Source of the DNA: Balamuthia mandrillaris
Lineage: Eukaryota; Discosea; Longamoebia; Balamuthiidae
Assembly (NCBI GenBank): GCA_031835245.1
Contig: JAVKOQ010000293.1
Span: forward strand, 1-64,000
Length of the DNA: 64,000 nucleotides
Reading direction: 5' to 3'
The translations under genes were made by a program, and so were the position numbers. Of the stretch, positions 47,870-58,700 are shown in pieces (the stretch's first letter is position 1; the number at the start of each line of letters is the position of its first letter). The notes beneath the pieces are model-generated. The model did not search any database, was not told the DNA's origin, and saw only the letters and a program-made list of their open reading frames with translations.

Positions 47870-49129
47870 TTAGTTAAGAAATAAGCAGCGAGAACGCAAG
47901 AGAGAAGAGGCCAAACCAAATACAGGAGATCGAAGGTAGTGGCGACTGACGTAAAGGTCAGTGAGCAAGCCAAGAACGGTGAGAGGAATAGGTGGATGGA
48001 GCTTTTCGAGTGTGTCAGCTATGACATGGCGGCCTATATCTTCTACGGTCTTAAGGCCGCAAGCAGCCACCATTTCTAACAGGGCCAGCAAGGCCTTGTC
48101 GTTCTGTATGACAGGACCGTAACGCTCAGCCAGGAAGTCCGCCACCTCTCCTTTGCCTGTTGTCCTCATTCTCACTATCATCATGCCTTGGGACGGCGAG
48201 GTGGGAAGAGGAACTGGGATTGGAGGTCGAGGAGCCAAGCTGGCTGGAGGAGAAGCAGAAGAAGTAGGAGACGAAGGAGCACTAAGTTGGACAGTGACAG
48301 GAGAAGAAGGAAGAGAAGAGGAAGCAGCAGAGACAACCACGACCGGAGGAGAGGCTGAATCGTTAGCGTCGTTGTTGATGTTATGGTTGTTGATGACCAA
48401 TGCAGTTTTGGCTCGACGTTGGGTACGTTCGGTGGCGAGCAGGGCGGGGGAGCTTGAGTGAGTAGCAGCAGTGGCGTCAAAAAAGAACGGGTGGGTGGGC
48501 CTGCGGCTCAGCCGTTTGCCACTGACCCAACCTTCAGCGTCTTGGTGCGTTGATGACGCGTCAACGTCAGCAGAGCTGGAAAGGGGTGGCGAGGAGGGAG
48601 GAGACGACAAAGGAGAGGAAGAAGAGCGTGAGTCCTTCCTTTTCTGTACTTCTTTCTTGTCCTTCTGCTTCTTCTTTGTCACTTTCTTCGAGGCTTTATC
48701 GTTGTTGGTGTTTTCGTTGAGGTTGTTGAGAGATCTGGAAGGAAGAGAGAAGGTGTGGCTTCGTTTTCCTCCTTTCTCTCTTTCGACGTGCAGTTGTCCA
48801 AAGTGTAGTTTGCCAGAGATGATCACCTCCTCTTTGTCGGTTGCAGGTGGCTGGGGACTCACGGCGGGGATGTCTGGAAGAGAGACCACATCAGCGCGTT
48901 TTTGCACAATAGGCTCCAACATGGACCTGATGGCGTCAAAGTTGGCGTTCTGTTGAGAAAGCCGCTGCACTAGCTCTGGCCTCTTGGCAGAAACGCCATG
49001 CACGCCTGCTGACCGCAGGCCGTTATTGTTGGCCTTCTTGTTATTCTTGTCCTCATCCTCAGCCTGCTGCATGAAGGAAGAAGACGCCGAGGTAGTAGCT
49101 AGACCAGACAGACCACCACCACCACCCTA
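47870..49129 (-). CDS. Ser-rich protein of unknown function
   Basis: The last exon starts after TTTTTGCTAG at 49130 (GGGGGLSGLATTSASSS) and runs to the stop at 47870, about 419 residues; the first in-frame Met is at 49072. An upstream exon ending near 49209 (LLVAQQIS) joins in phase but its own start was not found. The middle is low-complexity Ser/Pro/Lys sequence; LSQQNANFDAIRSMLEPIVQ and KLHFGQLHVEREKGGKRSHT are the only ordered-looking N-terminal parts. The C-terminal 95 residues (VADFLAERYGPVIQNDKALL, then GLKTVEDIGRHVIADTLEKL) look like a helical domain that I do not recognise. Confidence 0.6.
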
Positions 49130-49479
49130 GCAAAAATAAGAGAAAAGATGAGCTCCTGCCTTCCCCGACGCTTGCTGCTGAAAATGGAAGAGGGAGGGAA
49201 GTCAAGGCTTACGCTTATTTGTTGAGCAACAAGGAGGGGGAAGTCTATGAGAAAAGCAAAAAGGGGGATGACCAAGCGGTCAAAAGAAGAAGCAGGAGAA
49301 GAAGACAAGCGGTCTTTGCAGTCTTGAGTTCGTCCGTGGTATTTTGTTTCGCAGATAAGATGTTGTGTAAAATGCGATCAGATCATTTTGACCTATCAGA
49401 AAACAGACATTCTACCGATCGGTTTGTTAATCATCATGTCGTCCTGACATATACAAAAAAAAAAAGAAAGACAAGCAAG

Positions 49480-50441
49480 ATGGAAGGCGGAGGCGGCGGA
49501 GAAGGCGGCGGAAGCAAGAACAAGGGCAAAGAAAAGGAGGCAGTGTTCCAAGAGGAGCTGGAGAAGGAGGCGCCCACCGGCATGGCTCTTGAGGACGATG
49601 AGGTCGTGGCGGAGTACAACGTCTTTCTCTCGCAGGAGCTGAGCAACCATCTCTACCTGCTTCAGTACCCGTTGCGGCCCCCCTGGAGGGGCTACGACAT
49701 GAAGCAGATGAAAGAGGTGCGGTACAAGCCCCAGTCCGAAAAATTGGAAATGGACTTTCGTCGCCCCAAGGAAGAGATGCAAAACCACTTTGACGAGACG
49801 CACCCCAACGGCCGTAAGAAGACCACGCTCACTTCCAATGTTGTGCTTGCCAAAACCAACTACGCCATTGGGGTCTTTCGTGACGGTACCTCCTCCCTTT
49901 TTCACTGCATCTATCCTGTTTTTCTTCTTCTTTCGCAAACGTTTCTTTCTCTTCTTTGCTTTTGTCTTCCTTCCTCTTTGCTCTTTCCTTTCCTTTCCAT
50001 TCTTCATGCCTCATTCATTTACACTCCTTTCTTCTTGTCTTCTCGTTCTTGGTTGTTGCTCACAAACAAATGCTCAGGGCAACTGCACATAACGCCAGTA
50101 CGAGGGTTGTTTCAGATGCGGCCGAGCTTTCGCTACATAGATGAAGCTGACGCCCAAAAGAAAAAAGAGTCCGGAGAGATGGCGCTTGACCAGGAGGCCG
50201 AGCAAGACACCAAAGTTCAGGTATCGTTGCCCTTTGTCACGAAGAACATCCACATTGTCGTTCTCCACATTATTGGTTGTCTCACAACCAATCTTCTTTT
50301 CTCGCAAAAGGTTCGATTCAAGCGAAGAGAAACTGCGAGAGCCAAGGCAGCCCGTGAGAGGTCTCATCATTTTTTGAAGCAACAAGAAGAGGAGGAGCCA
50401 TGGGCCACCTTGCAGTTCATAGATCCTCAAGCTGTATTTGC

Positions 50442-50479
<38 letters not shown>

Positions 50480-51424
50480 CTCTCTCTCTCTCCTGCTGCT
50501 GCTGCTGCTGCTTATTAACACGAGATATAACTCCTTCAGTATGAAGAAGAGAACGCGAGAATATACAATAAGTTATTTGCCTCATCTAGAAAATCAAGCA
50601 CATTTGATCTCTCACCCTCTGCCTATCTCCATACGATCGCTCCATCCAAACCTCCCGAAAGCGACCCCCATGGGGCTGCTTCTACCACCGCGTGCGTCAC
50701 TTTTTTTTGGCTTCCTTTCCATCATTCTACTCTTTTTTGTGGTCCTTTCTATCTTAACTGGGTCGTCGGTTTTTAATTTCATAGATTTTCTTTGTCTGAA
50801 GCCCGCAAGCTCCCGTTGCAGCGCCAGGTATCCGCTCTGTTTGCTAACGGTTTCATACTGCATTTTAAACACGTTTGCGAGCTTGTAACGGCCAAGCCTG
50901 CTCCTAGTGAAACGGAAGTATTAAGCGCTGTTGAGCTTGCGGCTGTATTAGTCGATGGGCGGTGGGTCGTTCGCAGGTTTGCTCCTTCATTACCCAATGC
51001 ACAAGAGCAACAGTCTGACTTTATTATCCAACGTAAAGTGAGGTGCTGTCCAACGACCCAAAGATGATACGCGTGAGAGACTACATGTTATTAGAGTTTC
51101 AAGAACAAGGTGTTGTGCAGCGGGTAGACTTTGTGCAGCGAACAAACACATCATCAGAGACAGCACGGGAGATGTTATCACAAATAGGGAAGCTCAATTT
51201 GAATCGGGGATGGGAATTAAAGCTCGACCCTGACGAATACTTTATGACGGCTTATCCTGACGTGGTGGAGAAACACAACCAATACTGGATTGACAAACGC
51301 AACACGTATACATCTTCTACTCTTTATATTTTTGTTTTTTTTGCTGACTTATTATCCCAGAATTCTGAAGAACTTGCAGCTGGGACTTGCTGGAAACGAC
51401 CAAATGGAAGTTGACGGTAACCTT

Positions 51425-51455
<31 letters not shown>

Positions 51456-52145
51456 CTCTCTTTCGTATTTATATCTCATTCTTTAATGGAAGGGGGTGGA
51501 TTGACATTAAGCAGAGGGGGAACCGCACAAGCCAAACCCATTACCACTTCCAACAACAACCACAACAACAACAACATCCACCACAACCAAGACGCATCGG
51601 GAGCAGTGGCCGCTCGCTTCAAGACCTTCCTGCTGGACCTGTTCGAGGAACATGGCGTATGCAACTCGCTCTTTATCAGACAGCAACTCTCGCAGCAACC
51701 CGACACACTGCTGAACCAGGGAGTGCCTGAGCAAGTCTTTACCAGTGTGCTGACAAGCGTTGCTCGCAGCTTGCACAGCGCCTACTTCCGCAAGAAGGTT
51801 GGCGATCCCAAAGTCGACAAGGTTTGTTTCGACGTCGATAACCCTACATCTTTTCGACCAAGATTCCTCTTCTTCTATTTTTCCTCGCCTCTCATACGAA
51901 CTTTAAACAAAAAAAAAAAACCCCACCACTACCACCACCAGTTTAGGGACATCATTGTGGATAGAGTGTTCAGCAACGGCGTTGCCACAAGAAAGAGTCA
52001 TGTGATGAACGCTGTGAAAGCGGCTCAAAAGGAAAGCGGCGATGAGGAGCAGCTCAACGACCGGATCTACGGGCTCATCATGAACGAGCTGGCGTACCGA
52101 GATAACACCACCTGGATCTTCAAAAACGGGACCGGCAAGGACTGA
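49480..52145 (+). CDS. RNA polymerase III subunit RPC5 (POLR3E/Sin-like)
   Basis: Nine exons (49480-49885, 50078-50220, 50311-50433, 50540-50691, 50785-50976, 51039-51305, 51361-51416, 51493-51821, 51942-52145) join in phase to 623 residues. The N-terminal Sin-like domain is clear: VVAEYNVFLSQELSNHLYLL, QYPLRPPWRGYD, KLEMDFRRPKEEM, GQLHITPVRGLFQMRPSFRY, IDEADAQKKKES. The C-terminal half has winged-helix-like segments (RVRDYMLLEFQEQGVVQRVD, FVQRTNTSSETAREMLSQIG and FRDIIVDRVFSNGVATRKSH). RPC5 partners RPC4 in the Pol III TFIIF-like module, used for tRNA and 5S transcription. Nuclear. Introns 3 and 7 carry CT repeats. Confidence 0.9.
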
Positions 52146-52279
52146 AAGGAAGAAGTTGACCACTTTCCCGGAACATGCGTTTTGTCTCGTCATTTTCTAA
52201 AAAAAAAAAGAAGAGAACTGATGAAGGAAGACTCTTCTTACAAAGATAGAAATCACAAAAGAAAGTGCCACACCATGAA

Positions 52280-52600
52280 CTATTTGACTGCAAACCAGGG
52301 TTGATCGCCTTCATAACGCTTTTTGAAGGGCCAGGGCCGTAGAGTGATCGCTCGGTTAAGGGCTAAGAGGACCGCGTTTCCTTTCTCTGGATGGGTCATG
52401 TTTGGGCAGTAAAGCTCCAGCACCGATTTGCCAGTCACCTGCTGTCTCCGCCACTCGTAGGGCAGGCACATGCATAACACCATCGGAGGACCGTACCGGG
52501 CGAAAAGCAGCGCTTCCTTGCGAGCCGCATCGCTTCTTACGGCCGCCCACAACGAACGTGCTACGTTCTTCAAAGCTGCGCTGTTGTTGTTGTGGGCCAT
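52280..52600 (-). CDS. conserved-looking small protein, unknown
   Basis: A single exon of 106 residues: MAHNNNSAALKNVARSLWAA, VRSDAARKEALLFARYGPPM, VLCMCLPYEWRRQQVTGKSV, LELYCPNMTHPEKGNAVLL, then a basic end. Composition is that of a folded, soluble protein, and the codons are GC-rich like the neighbours. I do not recognise the family. It is divergent from the BTB gene (starts 193 bases apart). Confidence 0.55.
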   Translation of the reverse strand: MAHNNNSAALKNVARSLWAAVRSDAARKEALLFARYGPPMVLCMCLPYEWRRQQVTGKSVLELYCPNMTHPEKGNAVLLALNRAITLRPWPFKKRYEGDQPWFAVK

Positions 52601-52633
52601 CTTTTTTTTTTGGTTTTTTTTTGGTTCATTTTG

Positions 52634-52654
52634 GTCGACAAGTTATATGTCGAC
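52634..52654. promoter_or_regulatory. paired GTCGACA palindromes between divergent genes
   Basis: GTCGAC at 52634 and 52649, 15 bases apart, each extended as GTCGACA, lie 34-54 bases before the start of the minus gene (52600) and about 140 before the plus gene (52794). The same hexamer occurs near the starts of the TOE1, capping-enzyme, FGGY and first F-box genes. A shared factor is inference. Confidence 0.45.
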
Positions 52655-52793
52655 ACGAAAATGAGAAAATATTCCTGGAACAATTTACCCACTTTAATTG
52701 GCTCAAAATTAATGGCACACAAAAAGTCAACCGGCCTTTCTTACTCCCAAACACAACAACAACTTTTGACACAACAAAAACAACAAAAAGAGG

Positions 52794-55265
52794 ATGTTCA
52801 CATTCGGAGTACCTACTCCTGCTGCTAAGCCTCTTGCCTTCGAGGAACTGGAGGAAGACGAGGAGGAAGAACAAGAGGAGGAAGAGGAGGAAGAGGAGGA
52901 AGAGGAAGAGGAGGAGGAGGACTCCATTTCAAGAAAGCGGAAACGAGAAATAGAAAAGGAAGCACTGCTCAAAGCACGAGAACTAAAGCGCGCCCGTGAG
53001 CTCGTTTCTCTTGCCGCCTTCTCTCGTGCTCGTAACTTGTTTACCGACGTTCAAATTATTTCGGAAGAGGGCAACGTCCACCACGCTCATCGCCTTATCC
53101 TCGCTGCATCCGAGTCATGGTTCCGCGCGGCGTTGGAGGAGGCTGATAGAAGGGCTTCCTCTGAAAAAGCCAAAAGCTCGACCATTGAACTACCTGTGGA
53201 AGTCCCTTCCGAGGTAGTGGACTTTATGCTGACCTTCCTCTACGAGAATCGTCTGGGCTTTGGCGGCGAAAAACAAGATGCGGAGGAAGAAGCCATGATA
53301 TTGGCAAGCTCTGCTGCTTTTTCATCCTCCTCCAGCATTGCTTCCTCTTCTTCGCCTTTTACCGCTTCGCCCAAAACAATGTTGAAACCGGAAGTGGTGG
53401 CTGACGTTTTGGTTGCCTTGGAGAAGTACCCTATTCCATTCTTGGCAGAGCGCCTATACCAAGCAGTCAAAGAGGAGCTCCACAAATACGAGGACAGGGT
53501 GGTTCCCTTCTTGTTGACTTTTTACCAGCAGGAGAAGCGAACGCTGTCCTGTCGCCAGTTTCTTGCGTACCTGCTGCAAGTGGTTGCCCACCAGTTCGAG
53601 CATTTCGGTCTGTCGGTCTATTTTAGCGCCTTGCCATTAGACCTCTTCCGTCGTATCATCCATCACAAGTAGGTTCCTATCTGTTGTCTTATGTTGTCTT
53701 ATGTTGTTGTTGTTGTTGTTGTTCTTCTTCTTCTTCTTCTTCTTCTTCTTCTTCTTCTTCTTCTTCTTCTTCTTCTTCTTCTTCTTCTTCTTCTTCTTCT
53801 TCTTCTTCTTCTTCTTCTTCTTCTTCTTCTTCTTCTTCTTCTTCTTCTTCTTCTTCTTCTTCTTCTTTGCTTTATTGTCCGTATTTGTTTCTTTCCTCAT
53901 TACTTTGCTAAGAATTGTATCCTCTCGTTTCACAGCGAAATAGCAGTCAAGAAAGAAATAGTTGTATTAAATGCCATACGAAAATATGCTACAGCAGCGA
54001 ACCCAACACCTACTGCCGCTGAATTACTCGACTTGTTAGAAGCAGTACTAACTTCTGTCGCCTTGTTTCATATTATTTTCTCGTTGCTTACTTCCTTCTT
54101 TGCTGTTTATACCAGGTTCGGTTTGGGTATTTGAGTCTGGAGGAATTGCGTCAGGTCGACCATTCTCACATGGTTCCTGATGAGCTGATAAAGGAAGGGC
54201 TATTCCATCAGCTCGCTCGCTTGACCAGTCCGAGCAAATGGAGACGTGCCATTCGCGAAAAGATGAAACAACCGTTGCCTTCACACCCTTGCAGCGAACT
54301 TAGGTGATTCCTCATTACCTCCCTTTTTTTAAAAAAATGTAGCTTCAGTTTTAACCATATGTATCATTCATTTTGAAAAAAAAAAAGGGAGTTGCCAAGG
54401 CCAACGCCAGAAAAAGTGTTTCAGAACACTAGTGTCGACGGATTGGATCTCTCTGATGGCAAATTCTTCAAATATAAAAACAAAGAATTCAACAGTGATG
54501 GTATTGTTTGGTGGTTAGGCACCTCCTTGGGAAAGAAGGGTTACCAGAATCCTCACACCACTGGAATTATCAAGCTCATTCCTTCTTCCATTTGTGGCGG
54601 TGCGTTATTATTGTTTTTTCTTACATCGGGTTTCATGTGAATTACTGACTCAAGTGGCAGCAGGCTATCCCCTCGATGCTGCACTGCAATATCCTACGCA
54701 GGGAGGAAGTGCCTTTGGAGGGGCGAGGGATTTCTTCACCAATTCCTCAGCTGGTTCCTGGCTGGTGTTTGATTTTGGCGCCAAGTATAAGAGCCTCCGA
54801 ATCTGCCCAACACACTTCACGTATATCTTCCTGAACAGCTTTCTTTTCATGTTCTCTTTTTCTTCTTCGCCGTAGTACTAACTGTTATAGGAAAACTAAA
54901 TAACAGTATTCAGCCACCATCAGGTGGTTCTTGGGCTCTTTGCAATTTTAAGCTCGAAGCAGCCAACAGTGTCTCTACCAATAAATGGCACTGCCTTATT
55001 GCACTAACAGGTGACACAGCCCTTCAATCAGGCTCGCCAAAAACTTGGCGCATTCCACAAAAGGTAAACATACTCTAACTTAAGTGATTCTCTTCCCTCC
55101 TTTGAAGCATTACTAAAAAATCTGTTTTTGTGGTTACAGAAGGACAGAAAAGCATACCGTTGCTTCCGTCTGTTGAGCACAGGTCTTGATGCATCTGGCT
55201 CCCAGTATGTTGCACTTTCTGGCTTTGAAATCTATGGCCATGTTTTTGGGGGACCTTGCAAATAG
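52794..55265 (+). CDS. BTB/POZ-BACK protein with C-terminal F5/8-type (discoidin-like) domain
   Basis: Seven exons (52794-53668, 53936-54044, 54116-54303, 54388-54599, 54664-54820, 54907-55063, 55140-55265) join in phase to 607 residues. An ac- idic run and KKRKR-like patch precede the BTB domain: RNLFTDVQIISEEGNVHHAH, RLILAASESWFRAAL, FMLTFLYENRL. A BACK-like helical part follows (AVKKEIVVLNAIRKYATAAN). The C-terminal part, SDGIVWWLGTSLGKKGYQNP, GSWLVFDFGAKYKSLRICP and CFRLLSTGLDASGSQYVALS then GFEIYGHV, is the F5/8-type jelly roll seen in BTBD9-like and plant BTB proteins. It is probably a CUL3 substrate adaptor. Intron 1 holds a CTT repeat. Confidence 0.88.
53720..53866 (+). repeat. CTT trinucleotide repeat in BTB intron 1
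   Basis: About 48 perfect CTT/TTC units follow a GTT run at 53703-53720. Poly-Lys, poly-Phe, poly-Ser and poly-Leu frames here are artefacts. Confidence 0.98.
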
Positions 55266-55435
55266 AGCCTTTGCCATGCTGTTGAAGGCGGCGCAAAGAT
55301 CATGAGATCTAAGGTCCACCAAAAGCAACAAATAAGAAACAACGAATTAGTCTTTTGGGCCAATGAGCACCTTGTTTCCCGCCTCCTAAAACAACCCCAC
55401 GTCTGCTCAGTAAAAATGTTGGAAATGTAAAAAAT

Positions 55436-55658
55436 TTGGGGCATCGCAGAAAAAAAGCGGTGATTTATACCGGTGTAGATTTATCGGTGGTGCCATTTCG
55501 CAGCGAGGATTTCGAAGCCCAGGACACACCTCCCCTTTTGGCCTTTTACCATCTTGGTAACGCCGTTATTGTGTGGCGTTATTTTCGACACGCGCTGCCA
55601 CTAACGATGAGTGACAACGGCCACGCTGAGCTTGAAGAGGGTAATGTTATGCGTTCCT

Positions 55659-55706
<48 letters not shown>

Positions 55707-58700
55707 CTCTGGGTCTCTGCTTTATGGGACTAGTTTTTGTGCTCACTTTGGTAGCTCCCAACAACAGCAGAGATGGTTCTTCAAAATGAGGAGACTTTTG
55801 CTAAGCTTCTGACCTTCTGCCGACAAATGGACGACGTGGATCTCGTCACGGAATTGGGAACGGAGTCCTGGTTGATGGTGCATGGCGATGCGCTCCTGCT
55901 CTGGCTCCTCCGTGAAAACACTCTGGACTTTGGCTTGCACGGTGGCCAGTTCCTGCATCTCACGTTCCTTGCCGAGCGCTTCCTGGATTCCATCCACAAA
56001 CGTGGCCTTCGTTCCAAGCTCTTCTTCTTTCAGGACTGCGGGTTTCTCATCCCTCAACTCTCCTTTCGCATCAAAAACAGTTCTTCTTCTTTCCCAGCGA
56101 TTGCTTCCTCCATTCTTCTTGCAAGAACGATGCTGATAGAGCACTTGCGTTCTCTTGCTCCTCTCATCATTGTGGAAGAGGTGCCTTCCTGGTTGCATCC
56201 TTCCTTCGCTGAGCTGGTGAGAGACACCAATCCTGGTTGCCTCTTGCTTGGAGACCAGCACTTCCTCTCGCTCCAGCAAAAGAAAAATACCAACGCAGCG
56301 AGGATGTACTTTGAAGGGCTTATCGTGCATTCGCTCCGTCTGTTTGTGCCGGTGGCTTACCTGCCGCAGGTCTCTTTCCTTAACTCGCGAGTGAAAACAT
56401 TCCTCATCAATCCTTCCGTTGCATTCCTGCAATTGAGTTCTGAAGGGTTTCAGGCTGCTGGCAAAGAGCTCGCACAAAAGCTCAAGTCACTATCAGATTC
56501 TTCTTCTGAAACTTCTTCTTTGACATGCTCTTCGCCCTTTTCGGCTTGTTCTTCTACTTCTTCTTCTTCTTCCTCGTCATCATCATCTGTAAACAATGCA
56601 GATGTTGATAGGCTTTTTGCAGTGTGTTTGGGCACTGCTTCCTCTTTGAACAACATACAATGGCCGCCTTTGAACGAGCATGTTCAAACACGCAGCTCCG
56701 CTCGCCTGGCGGCGAACATGGCATCTGTAGTGATGCTGCTCACAAAACTATCGTGTTCACCCGATGACGGCAGCCTACTTTTGACTCGCCATTCGATCCA
56801 GCTACTCTTCCTGCAGTCACTCCTGTTGGAAGTACTTCCACTGGCCACCCGCAGTCAACCGTTGAGCACAAATACAAAGGAAAGGAAGGCGGCAGAAAAT
56901 ACGAAGGAAGCTTCTTTGGAGAACAAGACGAGGTTATCCCAAGCCCTTCGCTTCGTGATAGAGCATCACCACATGTGCCTTCTCCGTTTGCTTTGTTGCT
57001 TGCAGCACTCACGAAGGCCAATCGACCCGACCTGGCTCTGCGATCCGTTTGATGGAAGGCTGTTATTCCGACTGAAAGAGTTGTATGATGAGAAGGATCC
57101 TACGCTGCTATCCTTGTGCGATCTTCCTCCAGAATTTGAAGCTCTCTTGCAAGACTGTTGGAAATGCATCCTGCGGGAGGCTGACATGCCCGCACAACCC
57201 TTTGAATTTCTTTCACCTGCCACCTACGCAAAGCAGGAGGAGGAGGAGGACGAGGAGGAAGAGGAGGAGGACGAGGAGGAAGAAGAAAGGGAAACTGAAG
57301 AAGATACTCATCTGCCTCGCAACAAACTTTCAAAGGAGATCTACGAGCAAGCCATCCTCGCTCCAGTAGGACTCATCCCAATCCAAAACAGTACCATTCA
57401 ACAGACTTTCCCCGAGTCTTTGGTTCCAGAGAACGCCTCGCTTGTTACCCCTTCATCCTCACAGCACCACTCTAGGATCTTTTTTGACAAGTACCATTGG
57501 AAATCAGGGGCCTTGATAGATACCCCAGACCTGCCCACCATGGAGAAAGAAAAGAAGAAACAGACATCAGGTCGAGCAAGGCAGTTAGAGGCCCGACACC
57601 TTCACAACTTGGCAGCGTCGCTGGGGGCCACCGCCAAACTCATCATTGTGGACAATTCCAACAAACGCCAAGACCACAAAAGTAGTTCCTCCTCCTCTTC
57701 TTCTTCTTCTTCTTCTTCTTCTTCTTTTTCGTCTTCGATGTCTCAAGTTGGAGAAAAGAAAGGTGCAAAGACGCCGAAGAAGCCTGCGACGAAATCGTCC
57801 CGAGCGTCCAAGATCAAAAGTGAGGTGAAGGAAAGAGCTACACAAGTGCGAGCTCAAAAAGTGCAGACCATACTTGCTGACTTGAGGAAGATGTACTGGA
57901 ATAGACTTGGTGGTCCATCATCTGCTTCTGTTCTCTTATCGTTGATGGAGCACGACGTCTTTGACCAGCTTAAACCAGTGGATAATGGGGTGAAAGAAAA
58001 GATTACATTTTTGGTGGATGCAATCAAGACTCATCTTTCAACAAACCAATCTACCAAGCTTATATCTTCTTCATATGCTTCTGCTTTGCAACTGCGCCTA
58101 ATCAAGAAGATCCTATTGCACTTTCGTACATTCCTTCTGGAGCCTTATACCCTTCCTTCAAAAGTCAATACTGACATCATTCAGTGCATTTGCTTGCTCG
58201 GGTTCTCCAAAGAAGCCCAACTTTTGCATACATCAACAAAAGACAACAATGCCTTTACAACACCATCACCCTCAACACTTGCTTCTTATTCTCCTCCCGT
58301 ACTCTCCACTCTGTTGGAATTTCAATTGGAGCATTTTGGAGCTGAACTCATTCAACCCTGCTATCCAGCAGACCCGCGCGTCTCCTTCATTCCTGATCCA
58401 TGGCAAGTCGAATTGTTGGATGCTGTTGACAATAACGAATCGGCGTTGATATCCGCTCCTACTTCTGCAGGCAAGACCTTTATCAGCTATTACTGCATCG
58501 AAAAGGTTCTGCAACAAAGCGATGATGGTGTGGTGGTTTATGTTGCCCCAACGAAGGCCCTAACCAACCAAGTGGTGACCGATGTGATGGCGAAGTACAA
58601 AAAGAACTACAAACATGCCAACCGAACGCTCTACGGCATTTTCACGAGGGACCATCGCAAGGACGTGTTCTCATCACAAGTACTCATCACCGTGCCGGAA

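Noticed and set aside
53637-53933. Poly-Lys protein on the minus strand
   Set aside because: Translation of the CTT repeat in BTB intron 1.
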